This document shows, piece after piece, positions 12,162 to 23,868 of a stretch of 64,000 bases of DNA. Positions within the stretch are counted from its first letter, which is position 1. Each line of letters opens with the position of its first letter. The notes below the pieces were generated by a model. The model had not been told where the DNA came from. It made no database searches and worked only from the letters and a program-made list of their open reading frames with translations. This stretch comes from Euglena gracilis (Eukaryota; Euglenida; Euglenophyceae; Euglenales), in the NCBI GenBank assembly GCA_039621445.1, contig CP154955.1, forward strand, positions 15,312,465 through 15,376,464. The letters run 5' to 3'. The position numbers and the translations under genes were made by a program.

Positions 12162-12536
12162 GTAGGGGAGATGGTCGACCCCACCCACCCACCACCCATA
12201 GTGCTTCAGGGCTTCCCGAGCAGCCCTGATGGTGCCGGCATGCCCCATTTACCATTTACTATGGGAATGAGGAGTGGAAGAAAGGAAGGAATGGGAAGGT
12301 ATGGGAAGGAATGGAAAAAAATATCAGCTTCTGCCTTAGTTATTCAGAAAATCAATTCATTTAAATGACCTCTGGTTGGGCGAAACTTTTTTGAAGCCCA
12401 TCCACCATGCAACCAACCCTCTGGCCAATACGAAAACCCAAAATTCGACAAAATGCCTAAGCAGTGACGTGACCCAAGCAAATGTTGGGCAAGCACCGTC
12501 GGGATGAAGAGGGCAGGCAAACATCGTTGCCATAAC

Positions 12537-12862
12537 ATGGACAGGAATCCCTTGGCGATTCGACAATGGAAATCGGACAGGGCTGTCCCCCCAGAGGGTA
12601 GGACTGTCGCAGGGCTCGTGTTCCGGCCGCTGTAACAGGAGCGTCAAACTTTGCAGCGGTGGCTGCGACGACACAGGACGATGCTGTGCAGTGCCCCAAA
12701 GAACGGCACATTGAACAAATGCCTCGTTTGGAATGCCAGCTGAGGTCAGTTTTTCTTTTCAAAAAAAAGCAGATACCAGTTCAAGGCAACTGCATTTCCA
12801 GCAATTTTGGCACCAAACCCCAAGCATCACACTGTCTGTCAACAGAAGCGAATAGTGCCTGA
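12537..12862 (+). CDS. Small three-exon protein, unknown function
   Basis: Exons 12537-12597, 12657-12744 and 12802-12862; introns of 59 and 57 bp with GT-AG ends (donors GTAGGA, GTCAGT; acceptors TTTGCAG, TTTCCAG) and consistent phase (1, then 2). The product is about 69 residues: it opens MDRNPLAIRQWKSDRAVPPE, and the second exon contains 'CPKERHIEQMPRLECQL'. No domain recognised; Cys spacing does not match a known finger. The open start, two clean short introns and stop make it convincing as a gene, but it may continue if exon 3 has a donor I missed: a further exon-like piece follows at 13006. It is convergent with the CCHC gene. Confidence 0.6.
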
Positions 12863-13005
12863 GATCAACAATGGTGTATGTGGGAATGCTGCACTGCTGA
12901 ATTTCAAATTCGAACCAGATGGATGACTGTGCAAAAATGGGGAATATGGTGCACTGACTGCTTTGACCAGAGAAACCTGTTTTCATCCACAACCCCGGAT
13001 TTCAG

Positions 13006-13072
13006 AATTCACAGAAAGGGGAAATCACTGGCAGAAGCTTTGGATGAACATTCCTGGAATCTGACAGTTTGA
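13006..13072 (+). CDS. Possible terminal exon (unknown protein)
   Basis: After a pyrimidine-poor but AG-ending acceptor (..GGATTTCAG) the frame reads IHRKGKSLAEALDEHSWNLT then V and a stop. The composition is protein-like. It may be a last exon of the gene at 12537, but the phase needed (2 bases upstream) was not found in exon 3, so the link is unproven. Confidence 0.35.
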
Positions 13073-13297
13073 TCTGCCAGAAGGCAAATCTGTGCCGTTG
13101 ACTGGATTTATTTGACTTTACTAAACCACCATGGCCGCAACCACATCTTTGACCGTCAAAACCATGCAAGCGGCGACAGCAGCGCAAGCAGCCAGCACCC
13201 TCCCTCCAATATACACCGAACGAAGCGGACCGTGCACCCTAGCACCTCACCCAACGAACCACCTTCCCGTGGTGCTCCCCGACCGGCCTCCCCCGGT

Positions 13298-16200
13298 TTA
13301 CGCCTGTGGGCAGTCCCGGGCCCAGTGGTCGGTGGCACCGCACGTGTAGCACTCGCCCCCGCCCTTCCCCTTGCCACCCTTGCCGCCAGAGCTGGATGGG
13401 AGCCATTCTGCTTTGCGGCTTGCCCTGCTTGAGGGCTCTGCTTTGTGGTGGAGGAATCAGATTGGTTTCCATGCAACTGTAAGAGAAATGAAAACAACAA
13501 CCATTTTTGATTCCCAAAAAAGCAGATAAATTGGAGTATATATTTTTGATTTTTTTTAAAATTTTCAGGGTTTCCCTCCCATTCATGGTAAAAACTTCTC
13601 ATTCGTGATTATTCAGGTATTTTTATTATTATTTGCGCTGTCAAAAAACCACCGGGTTTTGCACAACAATTTCAAATTCACAGAATTGCAAGCATTGCGG
13701 ACAATTTTTCCTTGACAATTTCAATGTCCAAACAAACACTTCCTTGACTTGAACATTTGAAGCATCACAAAAATAGAAAATAATTCGAAAATAAGCTGTG
13801 TGCAGCGAGTCCTGTTATGCTTGGGCTTCTTTTTGGGATCCCCACCCACCCACCCACCCCCGGCGTGAGGCTGGGTGGCAGCCCCAGGAGGGGGACCCCA
13901 AAATTGGGCCGTCTAAGGCCATTTCCCAAAAAAATTTCCGCTCTTTGCGCCAAAACCCATATCCAGGCCTCCAGCCTGGGACCCCCCCCCCCTGGGAGGG
14001 GGCCAGCTCCGGACCCTCCCCCCAGGGGAGGGTCTTCTGACTTAAACAAAAAAAGCCTGGTTGCGCTATGTCAAGGAAGGGCGCTCAACGTCACCATTAC
14101 AAAACAGAAATAGTGGCCAACCATAATGCCTTACCAGCTTTTTGGCGGTTCTTGGTTTCATTTTATTCAACAATTCCGGACTTGCCTATGTCATTGGTGT
14201 TCCTCCCCCCAGATCCCGAAGAAACCTCTTCACAGAAATGAAAAATTTTTCCCCACCCATCCATGTGGTGTTTTGGAATTGTGCATGCACATGAAAAATT
14301 GGTGGGAAATGGTTTGCCTTTGTTTGCTTATTTTGGATTCTTGCCCACCTACGCTCCGTAGGAAGGGGGACCGGCGAGGGATCAGAGGGACACACTTTCA
14401 ATCTTGGGTCCTAAATTTTTTCGGCACTTCACGCCAAAAAAAGAAGACGAACCAGTACGTACCAACTCGGCCCAACCTCACCCCCTGGGGCAGGGGGGAG
14501 GGCGGACCACACCATTGCTGACTGACCCCAGGGGGGAAGGGGGGTCACTTTTCGCTTTCAAAAACCAGTCAATAACTTTTCAAAAAAAAATCAACCACTT
14601 CCCTGGGCCAAAAATGGCTCAAAATCAAAAGACTTTGGCCAGAATCTCCCAAAATATTCTGCCGGATGCCACCTTCAGCCATTCCTGGCCGACCCCCCCC
14701 CTCCAGGTCTGTAGCCAAAAACAAGTCACCCACTTCAAAAAAAAAGTCAGTCACTCCATGGGGGGGGGCGGACACACCTCCAGCACTGGCATGAGCCGGA
14801 CCCACCCACCCAGCCACCCCCTCTCCCCCCCAAGTCACCAAAACAAAAAAAAAACAGACCTTTGCAGCAGAAACAGAAGATGACATTTTTCTAAAGAGTG
14901 AGCAAGATACAGCACCAAATGTGAATGGGCTGCTGGTTGTATTAGACCCAAGAGCGTCTTCGGAGCGGGAATTGGGAGAAAATCACAAATTATGTGAATT
15001 TCACTGATTTGCAGGATATTCCATATATTTTTTTTGGAAGAAAACATTTGGGAAAAATCATCCGTGGCTATTTGTGATTTTATGACTATTTGTCGCACGA
15101 ATCAGAGATAACATCTACTGGGATCGTCAAGCAGATCAGTGGTTGGACCATATTACCCCCTCTCAAAATGCATAAAGAACATCAAGAAGACCAAGCAATG
15201 GGTTGAGTGGATTCTGATTCCAACTCTGAGGGCCAACACACAAAGATACCCCCCCCCCAATCTCAACTCACAGAACAACGGAAACTCTCACACCAAGCAA
15301 AACAATGGAAATTCTCACACCAAGCACTTTCCTCACATTTCAGAGCCATATTGCCAAATCACAGCACCTAGCACAAACAGGAAAAGCCATTCAGAAGGGA
15401 GCCCCATGCAGCCCTGAATGCCACCCTTGCCACCCTTGCCACCCTTGCCACCTTTGCCGCCCTTGCCGCCCTTGCCGCCTTTTCCACCGCCATCCACAGG
15501 GAAAAGAGGAACATCACATCTCCGAAAAAGGGGCAATTTATTAAATCGGAAAATGCGATACATCAGAATACCAGGCACATGTATATGACTACATGGTGTG
15601 GATGGTGCTTGGCCCATAGGTTCACTTCACACCTGAGTGACCCTGGGGGGTGGGGTGCACCATATGTAAATCCAATCCAACCGAAACCTGGACCAGAAAA
15701 CACTCTTCGAGCCTTTCAAATTTGGGAGGGCTTTGAATAAATGGATGGGGGGTGGGTCATGTGGGGGTGGCTTTTAAATGGGTGGGTGGGTTGGGCCCGG
15801 GAAAAAAAACCCCCAGGGGTCACTGAACGAATCAATTGCCCAGCCGCATGGGTGTTGTGCGAATCCAAATAACAGAAATTTTCATTTGACGCAACGGATG
15901 CGCCACAAAGAAATGGGGATGTGCACAATTGGACGAATTTTTCCACTTTCTGAATGGTTCATCTTTGCTCATTCAGTCATTATTTCCCAGCCAGGCTGGC
16001 ACATCCCTACACCAATTTGGTGGTTTTTGGTGGAAGGTCTTGCACTGCAATTGTTCATGGGGGAAAAGTGCGTGTTCCCCTCACTTCATGGCTTACAGGC
16101 GCTTTGCTTTCTTACCAACGCATTCAGACACAAAAGGTTCAAATTACAACTTCTGTTTCATGCAAAAAAAAATGCTGAAACAGAAGCACAATTCAATAAG

Positions 16201-18102
16201 ATTTGTATCCCCCTCCGAAATCCCACAAATACTTGGCGGAATACGTTGGGTGCCGTAGCAACTTCTCCCTGTCCACTGCCACCCTCCGGGCAGTCGCGGG
16301 CCCAGTGCCCAGTGCCCGCACTGGAAGCACTCCCCCCCCCGCCGGCGCAGCGGTCAGAACTGGTCGCGGGCCAGGTGGCCGTCTCGTTGCATTTCCAGCA
16401 CGTCTGCTCCTTCTCCTCCTTCTTGGCATCGGGGCACTCTCGGGCCAGGTGGCCAGGCTGTGGGAAAACACAGGATGGGTAGCACCGAAGCTAAGAAACT
16501 ACCAAACTTAATTACCATTCAACGAAATTACCAATACGTTTTAAAAAAATTTACATGTCAATTGGTGATGGCAGAATTAAGTCACTGTCTCGTTGCATTT
16601 CCAGCACGTCTGCTCCTTCTCCTCCTTCTTGGCATCGGGGCACTCTCGGGCCAGGTGGCCAGGCTGTGGGAAACACAGGATGGATGGGGAGCACGGAAGG
16701 TAAGAAATTACCAAACGTAATTACCAGTCAACGAAATTACCAGTACGTGTGAAAAAAATGGACATGGCAATTGGTGATGGCAGAATTAAGTCAGTGACAA
16801 TAATATGATAACCATTTGTGATAGTCTGATAGTGGTGGTGGTAATAAATAGAAATATCATCATCATCATTATCATGATAAGAAAAACAATGACGATAAGA
16901 AAATAAGATGATAACAAATGATGATGACGGGAAACGAGTAATTAGGTGAAGCAGAAAAAATTATTGTGCGCTTGTTTCTATTTCTTACCATTATCAGAGG
17001 AAGCGAAAGCAGGGAGGGTTTCGGGATATTTGGAAAGATCCATTTTTAACCACCCGATGTCCAAATACCCAGAAACCAATTTTCACCCTGATAATGATTC
17101 TATCCAGCCACTTTTCACACCATGCATAAAAAAAATATTTTTTTGGGGCTGGTTTTTTTTTTGCCGGAACCCCCCCCCGCAAAAAAACCCACCCACTGAA
17201 ATCATCCAGCACCGAAAGCGCCGGAAAATTTATGATCATTTGCTCGAAAATGCCCAACCCCCTGCCTACCCACAGCCCCCCCCCCCCCCCAGGGGGGTGC
17301 AACTTTCCTGAAAGAGAAGCCTGGAGCCTGACAATCAAACACATTCAACAAAAACAACAAGCAAACCGGTCAAACAGAATGATAATCACACCTTCCGGCA
17401 CACGCGGCAGGTGGCCTCCTCCTGGCAATCCTTCACCAAGTGGCCCGGCTTGCCACAGTTGTGGCAGGTGCTCTCCGCAGTGCAGTCCCGGGCCAGATGG
17501 CCGGGCTGGTGGCAGTTACCGCCAGGAATGAGTGGAAGGACCGGACCAATTACACACACCATGCCAGGACACGATGACCCTACAGGAAACCAAAAGCATG
17601 TGCTGTTTTGTCAAACAAACGTGCCGTCATCCCCGGTTGTGACGGGGGCAGAAAACTTCTGGGAATAATGGTGAAAAAAATTTTGAGATGCGACTTGAGA
17701 GACTTGATTTTTCATTGAGACCAAAGAAAAGAAACAAATCCGTATCCATTGATCCAAAATATGCCCATTTTGCCTTTTAGGCCCAATATATGTCCATCTG
17801 TCTGTTAAAAGCTGGCGAAAGTTATGGTCCTGCAAGCAGGATACAGGCGCAAAAAAAGGAAAGAATGTCGCCAACAGCAAAGCTAAAACAAATGAACTCC
17901 AAAAATCATATTAAACAACAGCATGCACAAGGTCCACAAAAAAAAATAATCAAAAGTCCGCCCATCCCTGCCTGTGGCAGGTGCCGGGGCGGCCCTTGCC
18001 TCGGCTGGGGCGGCTGCCCTTCCCTTTGCCTCCCTCGGCGCGCGGCTCAGGGCAGTCCCGGGCCCAGTGGCCAGTCTTGCCGCAGTTGTAGCACTCGCTC
18101 AT
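13298..18102 (-). CDS. CCHC zinc-knuckle protein (CNBP-like), multi-exon, damaged
   Basis: Single-stranded nucleic-acid-binding zinc-knuckle protein. Exon 1 (18102-17972) starts at ATG and holds a full CX2CX4HX4C knuckle, [14 protein letters not shown], then a basic Gly-rich linker and a GC donor. Exon 2 (to 17392) has half a knuckle, then [14 protein letters not shown], then half of another. This joins in phase 0 to exon 3 (16663-16586), completing [14 protein letters not shown]. An exon 3 duplicate lies at 16457-16370. It runs into a region where CWKCNETGHLARD and a further knuckle (about 16335-16280) are only readable with a 1-nt and a 2-nt shift. A Gly-Lys repeat exon lies near 15480-15415. 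The last exon (about 13430-13298) has [14 protein letters not shown] and a stop. Exon 2's acceptor is unresolved. Introns split knuckles, suggesting growth by exon duplication. Either a decaying gene or homopolymer sequencing errors. Confidence 0.75.
14068..14241 (+). CDS. Short ORF, 57 residues, unknown
   Basis: ATG-initiated frame opening [20 protein letters not shown] and ending EETSSQK, with varied protein-like composition despite its length. It lies in an intron of the minus-strand CCHC gene, directly after a C/G-tract repeat. It might be an exon of a transposable element or an antisense gene; no family recognised. Confidence 0.4.
   Translation: MSRKGAQRHHYKTEIVANHNALPAFWRFLVSFYSTIPDLPMSLVFLPPDPEETSSQK
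14508..14790. mobile_element. MITE-related 'accagtcagtcac' element, degraded
   Basis: Same internal hallmarks as the elements at 8866 and 38413: a 'ccattgctgactgacccc' left edge, repeated 'accagtca' and 'gtcagtcact' motifs, and G-tract right edge. No clear target duplication. Confidence 0.6.
14852..15175 (+). CDS. Two exon-like coding pieces, unknown protein
   Basis: Piece one (about 14852-15007) reads [20 protein letters not shown], then a segment with '[20 protein letters not shown]', then a stop. Piece two (15086-15175) reads [20 protein letters not shown] then PSQNA and a stop. Both have convincing amino-acid composition on the plus strand inside a CCHC-gene intron. The junction between them is not resolved (a TTTGCAGG follows the first). 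Possibly fragments of a transposase or of a host gene. Confidence 0.4.
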
Positions 18103-18540
18103 CGTGAAGGGGGGAGAAGCACCTGTTTTGGGAAAGCGCACCGAGCGGGAACGAGTTGTTCCAGCGAGGCACCCTTCAGAGCCCGCCCCGTTTAATACGA
18201 TCCAGCGCCAGGGTTCGATATAAGGACAGGTGGGGGGGGGGTGGTCCGGAGCCCCCCCTGCGGGTCAGGAGGGGGGGGGGGGGGGGGTGGGGGGGGACAC
18301 CCCCCCACCTAAACAGGTGCGCGGTCAGGGTGGCCGAATTTTCGGCCCGGCGCGAAGCGCCGGGCCGAAAATTTTTGACCCCCAAAAACGACCAAAAGTG
18401 CCATTTTGGGCACTTTTTGGGCAAAAATGTGCCAAAAATGCAAAAAATTTTCGGCGCGAAGCGCCGGAGGAAAAAATTGACCCTTTTTGGGGGGGGTCAA
18501 TTTTTGCCCCTGAGGGTCGGTCCGGACCCCCCTTGCAGGT
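18103..18540. repeat. C/G-tract element next to the CCHC gene start
   Basis: 5' flank of the CCHC gene. From 18225 it contains facing G and C tracts and a GGCCCGGCGCGAAGCGCCGGGCC hairpin-like core near 18350, followed by a second GGCGC-GAA-GCGCC hairpin at 18452. A shorter relative of its left part lies at 21318-21395. Confidence 0.7.
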
Positions 18541-19360
18541 CTTAGGCGGCCTAACTCGCACTTAGCTTTGAAAGTGACTGTAAATTTGCGCCGACGCGCA
18601 AATCCCCAAAAAAGTTTGGTTTTCGACCACCGTGGCCTGAGACTCAGGACAGTCTGAAAATAGTGTCTCCCTGCACCCCAGGGCCTGGGGACGAAAGCAA
18701 CGACTAGGAACTCCACGGTCCACGGGCACAGCGCTCCCGGGGCCCAGTGTGCATGAACACAAAGCGGCGGGTGATGAAACGAGGGGACTCCACTTACTCA
18801 TTTGCGCTTTGGCGCAAATTTTTGAAATTACAAAAAATAAAACCATTTGCGCTTTGGCGCAAATTTTTGACTTTTTTGTGATTCAACACGTGGGTGACCA
18901 TTGCCGCATTTGAACAATGATAACAACTTTTGAGTCAACATGTGTTTCCATTTGCGCCAAAGCGCAAGGGGTAGGCCCATGAAGGATGGAAATTTACGAG
19001 TTACCTTGCGCCAAAGCGCAAATAGAAATGCAATTTTTAAAATTGCAAAAGCAACATGGCTTGCGCCGAAGCGCAAATATAACTGTTTAAAACTTATCTC
19101 ACAACGCAGGGAGAGAACAGCACTGGTAGAGTAACAACACCAGAGGGGATGGAGCACAAAATGTAGAACAGGGGGACGGAAGCCTACTCTCAGTCACGTT
19201 GACTTAAAACTGGTCAACATTGCGCGTCGGCGCAAGAGACACGTTGCTTTGACAATTTTAAAAGTGTATTTCTACTTGCGCTTTGGCGCAATTAACTCTT
19301 AAATTTCCATTCTTCATGAGCCTACCCATTGCGCTTTGGCGCAACAGCCATCAAGTTGTA
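18541..19360. repeat. Hairpin-repeat cluster TTGCGC-NN-GCGCAA
   Basis: At least eight palindromes of the type TTGCGC(TT/AA)(T/A/G/C)GCGCAA within 760 bp (18803, 18845, 18953, 19008, 19060, 19220, 19277, 19330), arms constant and the 4-base centre varying (TTTG, CAAA, CGAA, GTCG). Sequence between them is not repeated. No gene seen. Confidence 0.85.
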
Positions 19361-20210
19361 TTTTCCATTTTTATCACTGCGGGTGGAGAGAGCAGTCCTG
19401 GGAGCATCTCATCACCAGAGCGGACAGAGCTCAGATGGAGGGAAGCCTTGCCTGGGACAGGAAGCCAACCCCCTGGTCTGTGAAAACAACCACCAACTTC
19501 TTGATAGCCAGACGTGTCTTGTCCTATGCGTTGTAAACCCAACTTCCAGTGCCGGAGATTCCTCCCACTTGCCTCGCAGTTAAGCGTGCCTGAGGGGCCC
19601 TTCTCTTTGGCCGACTTTTAAAAGTCGGAAAAATTCTGTTTGGAAAAGAACAGGTACCAGATAAACCCTGGGAACCACAGCCGAGGAAACAGTTTTAGGC
19701 GTCGAAAGGGTGTTTTAAAGAAGCTCGTCACCTCCCTTTCCTCACCCAGGATTTGAAGCACAGAACTTTGGGGATGAGCGAATGGAGTTGAGGAATTGAA
19801 AAAAAAGGGGCGGCGCGGGAGGAAACCCAAAAACAAAAAAAAAAAAAAGGGCCCATCAACAACGGCGGAGAAGGGAAGACATGCTGACACACCTTTTTTC
19901 GGTATTTTGCAACCCACCAGACAGCCACATGCCACCAGGCAGATGGAGGGCATTGTTCAGCAGAAAAACCCCTTTCTGTCAACATCCCCAAAAACCCCAC
20001 TTTGTGCACCGAGTGCAAGGTCACTGAGGCACCACAGCCTACCGCCCACGATTCGTCTTATTGTAACAACCACTTCCTCCCCAGCACCTGAATAGTTCAA
20101 AAGCACCAACCCAGCTTCTGGCACAGCAGCGCACAAACCCTCCTCATCATTCTCCCCTTCCCCACCTTCTCACACAGCACGAACGCATTCAAATACATCT
20201 GCCATTTAAA
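19361..20210. other. Intergenic, no gene seen
   Basis: Mixed-composition sequence with an A-rich patch at 19800-19850 and a passage (19730-19800) sharing 'cacccaggatttgaagcac' with 4320-4370, linking it to family A. Open frames here lack splice context. Confidence 0.4.
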
Positions 20211-21330
20211 AGGACATTTGCGCTTAAGCGCAAATTTTTAGCTTGCGCTTAAGCGCAAGTTAAAAATTTGCGCTTAAGCGCAAGCTAAAACAGAAGCCGC
20301 TGAGTTTATGGGAGTCCCTCTGATGTGTTACGGTGTGTCGAGGGACCCTCTCTGCATGGCCAGAGCGCGGGCTTGGTGAGGAAATACATTTGCGCCGAAG
20401 CGCAAGGGACATGCCTAAATAATGCACTGCTTGTTCATCCACATTACACGTCAGCCGCGTGTTTGCACTTCTCAGTTTTTTGTATGATGCTTTGCGCTTC
20501 GGCGCAAGGTATGTCCTCACCAAGCCCGCACTCTGGCCGTTCAGAGAGGGGCCCCCGACACACCGTAACACATCAGAGGGACTCCCATAAGCTCAGGGGC
20601 TTCTGTTTTTAGCTTGCGCTTAAGCGCAAATTTTTAACTTGCGCTTAAGCGCAAGCTAAAAATTTGCGCTTAAGCGCAAATGTCCTTAACCATTGCCTTC
20701 TGTGCCCGGCAGTGTGGGGCCTGGCGTTGCTCACCAGACGTTGGGAGAGGTCCCTAGGCTTGCCCTCAGTCCCCCCCAACCCCCCCCACCTGGGTGGTTC
20801 CCGCTGTACCGCTCCTCACGCTTCAAGCACCCAGGGATCACAACCCTGTGACATGCCGTTTTTTCCAACTTTTCACAACGTGGATGTAGAGTCCACCCTC
20901 TGGATGCCTCAGCAACCAAACTCTTCACGGACATATCACAGAGCCAAAAAAGCAACAAAAAGGGCCAATTGTCACCTGGACTGTGTGGCACCATCCGGGG
21001 AACACGGTCAAGGCTTCAAAAACGAGGGACTCACAACGGGGGTTTCGGCCCATTTTTGGGAAAATTCACGTGTCTCAGCGGTCAAACCCAGGGTTTTGAC
21101 CCTTTTTCAAAATGATGCACAGGCTGGAAAACACCAAAATTGGGCCTGTTCCCCGGGTTCCGACATCGGAAAATGATGCACACGCCACCGTGGAGGGTCT
21201 CCGCGGAACCAGAGGGTCAAAAGGGTGGGTTCTACCGCCGGGTCTCAAAGAAATCGAAAATTTGCGCCAAAGCGCAAGCTAAAAATGAAAACCTTAAGTG
21301 CGAGTTAGGCCGCCTAAGCAGGTGGGGGGG
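20211..21330. repeat. Hairpin-repeat family A, copy 2, with inverted arm
   Basis: Closest relative of 1-1190. It differs in having both arms: the block around 20290-20400 is the inverse of 20515-20605, so about 310 bp forms a large imperfect palindrome, with TTGCGCTTAAGCGCAA triplets on each side (20218-20283 and 20612-20680). The rest (20690-21320) matches 570-1180 in direct orientation. Confidence 0.8.
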
Positions 21331-22230
21331 GGTGGTCCGGACCCCCCCCTGCGGGCCAGGAGGGGGGGGGTGGGGGGGACACCCCCCCACCTAAACCATG
21401 TACGCCCTCCTTATATCGAACCCTGTCCAGCGCTGCTTTCAGGCAAAAGAGCCAATGACGTTGCTGCCCTTCCCAAAGGTTCTTGATGATCACCAAATGA
21501 ATGAATGGAATAAAAGGAATGAACCCCAAAGATCATGAATGAATGGCGTTGCACTGTGAACAATTTTTCCATGAAGCGGAAAATTATCTCTGTGAACTTT
21601 GCTTTCAAGGATATATATGTGAGCCCACGTATATTACATTTATCATGTATGCATATGTCAAATCTATTTCTATCATATCTCATACAGGATACATTTTTCT
21701 CTCTTATTGCATTATTATGTGTTGTCGGGAAAGTGTTTTAGCAGGACACACTGAGTGACAGCAGGGGGTGCGCTTTCATTCGGGCCCTGCACTTGTGACG
21801 GCCCCACAATTCGATTGGAGGGGAGTCAAAGCAGGGGCCAGGCTGAATTATAAGGTGGTGATGACCCCCCCGGGGGGGGGGGGTAGTGCCTGCCTGCCCA
21901 GGCACTCCAGGGCACTCCGAGACCCCCCTACCCCCGGGGTGGAAAAATTCAGCCTGGGCCCAGGGAGGGTTTCCATCAGGGTCCCAAAACGATATGTCTG
22001 AGACCCAGCAGCAGCTGCAGGGGGGGGGGGGGATGCACTAGCCCGGCCTGGAAAAAAAAATGCACATTTTGGAAAAAATGCACAAAAATGTGCAAGAGAG
22101 AAGGTAATGCAAAAAACCACAAAAATGAAGCAATTACCCAAAAACATGGCCACTACCCGTGTCGGTGCCTGCCAGGTCGTGGGCCAAAGAGTGCCTAAAA
22201 TGGCCTTTTCTGGGCTTCCGGCGCTGGAAG
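21331..22230. other. C/G-tract repeat, then an A/T-rich island
   Basis: 21318-21400 repeats part of 18230-18310. 21500-21740 is notably A/T-rich; a plus frame there (HEAENYLCELCFQGYICEPTY) has paired Cys but no splice support and is not called. 21860-22060 is C/G-tract DNA. Confidence 0.45.
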
Positions 22231-22677
22231 CATACATCTCTTTAAGCATACATCTCTTTAAGGACCCCGGGGGGTTGCTGGGCTAGGGCTAGAAATTTGG
22301 GCTGGCTAGCCCGCCCCCCCCCCCCGGGGGGGCTGGCCCCGGCTGGACCCGAACCGGGGCGAGCTGGACTGAAATCGGAAAAATGCCCAAAAATGACCTG
22401 CAAAACACAGTTTTGAAAAAATGATGCATCTGAAACCCCCCAAAAATGCCCCAAACCCCATTTTTGGCCACTTTTGAACACAGTTTTTCAAAAAATTTCG
22501 GCGCTTTGCGCCGAAAATTTTTGGGCTGGACCCCCCAAAAAGGGGCTGGCTAGCTGGGCTAGCAGCACCCCCCCCCGGGGGGGGGGTGCTGCTGCGGCTG
22601 GGCTGGGCCCAAATCGGGGCTGGCTGCAGCAGCCCCCCCCCCAGGGGGGGGTTCGCAAAACCTTAGAGAGATGTATG
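22231..22677. mobile_element. hAT-like MITE 'CATACATCTCT', copy 2
   Basis: 447 bp, flanked by exact GCTGGAAG duplications (22223-22230, 22678-22685). The left terminal 16 bp are present twice in tandem (22231 and 22247), unlike the other copies. Interior aligns throughout with 2805-3278. Confidence 0.93.
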
Positions 22678-23868
22678 GCTGGAAGTGCCTTGGCCAAATG
22701 CCCAGGCACTTTGGTCATATGCCCCCCCCCCCCTGGAGGGTCGGATCTGGGTGCCTGCCCAGGCAGGCACCCCCCCCCACCGAGGTGGGGTTGGCACCGC
22801 CTTAAAACTCAGCCTGCCCCCCGGGGTGGTCCAAACTTAAAAAGCAGACTTTAGCCATTGGACCCAGAGGGGGAGTAATCAAATGGGGGGGCTTGGACCC
22901 CCCCCCCGCGTTTAAGAAGATGGACAAGACACCAAATCACTTGCGTTTTTGCTGTGTCCCGGACAAATGGACAAAATGGGAGGATGGCAGGCCTAAACCG
23001 CTGGAGGTTTGGTTGGTCGGCCCGAGGGGGGGGGGTTCTCGGTGGGGGGGGGGGTTACTCAGTGGGGTTTTTTTAAAAATGGGACGGGGGGGGGCTAATT
23101 TCCCAGTAGAGGGTTGGGGTTTGGGTGATTTGAAAAAGAAACAGATTAGGGTTAGGGTTTTGGAATAGGGTCAGGATTAGGATTTGGGGTCGTTTGGTCA
23201 AACTTTTTGCCCAAAATTAGGCAAATTTAGGCCGAAATTTAGGGCCAATTTTGATTGACGGATTCATGCCTGTGCTTACCGACTGGGGGGGGGGGTGCTA
23301 TAGGGTGTCTTTTATCCCTTCTCTTGGCCTGGTGCTGCTGTTCGCCTCTGGCCCTAGCAGGCACCCCCCCCCCCCCCGGAGGGGGGTCAGGGGTCTGGGG
23401 GGACCCAGAAAATTTTCACTGAAAATGGCCTTTTCTGGGCCCCCTGCGCCGGGGTCGGAGGGGGGGGGTGCCTGCTATGGGGCTATCCTACCCCCCGGGG
23501 GGGGGACGGATTGGGTGCTATGGGGTGCCTGCCCCTAGCACCCCCCCCCCGTGGGGTAGGCACCCGACTAAGCACAAGCCTGGACGGAATACACCGAAAA
23601 AAAAATCGGAACCTGTCGAAACCTTGCGTTTTTAAGAAGATGGACACCAAGCTGCCACTTAAAAAAAAAACCTGTCACGAAAACATGCGCCAAAATGCAA
23701 AAAAGGCGCCGAAAAAAAATGGAAAGATCCGCAAAAAAAAGCTCAAAAACGGGGGGAAAATGTGAAACGCAATCCCGCCCCCCTGTAGACAGGAAAGCTG
23801 ACAAACTGACAGGTCGACCCCCTGAGGGGGGGGGGGGGGGTTGTGGGTGGTGGGTTTGGACCTGCAGA
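22678..23868. other. C/G-tract repeat DNA, no gene
   Basis: Alternating C and G tracts with 'ggcaggcaccccc' and 'tgcctgccc' motifs in inverted pairs (22755-22775; 23355-23560). A short TTAGGG-like patch lies at 23145-23185. 'gcgtttttaagaagatggaca' occurs twice (22908, 23627). Confidence 0.6.

Noticed and set aside
13131-13349. Plus-strand ATG with a strong CCACCATGG context (MAATTSLTVKTMQ)
   Set aside because: It runs straight through the complement of the terminal CCHC exon with no stop or splice site that makes sense; kept only as a remark.
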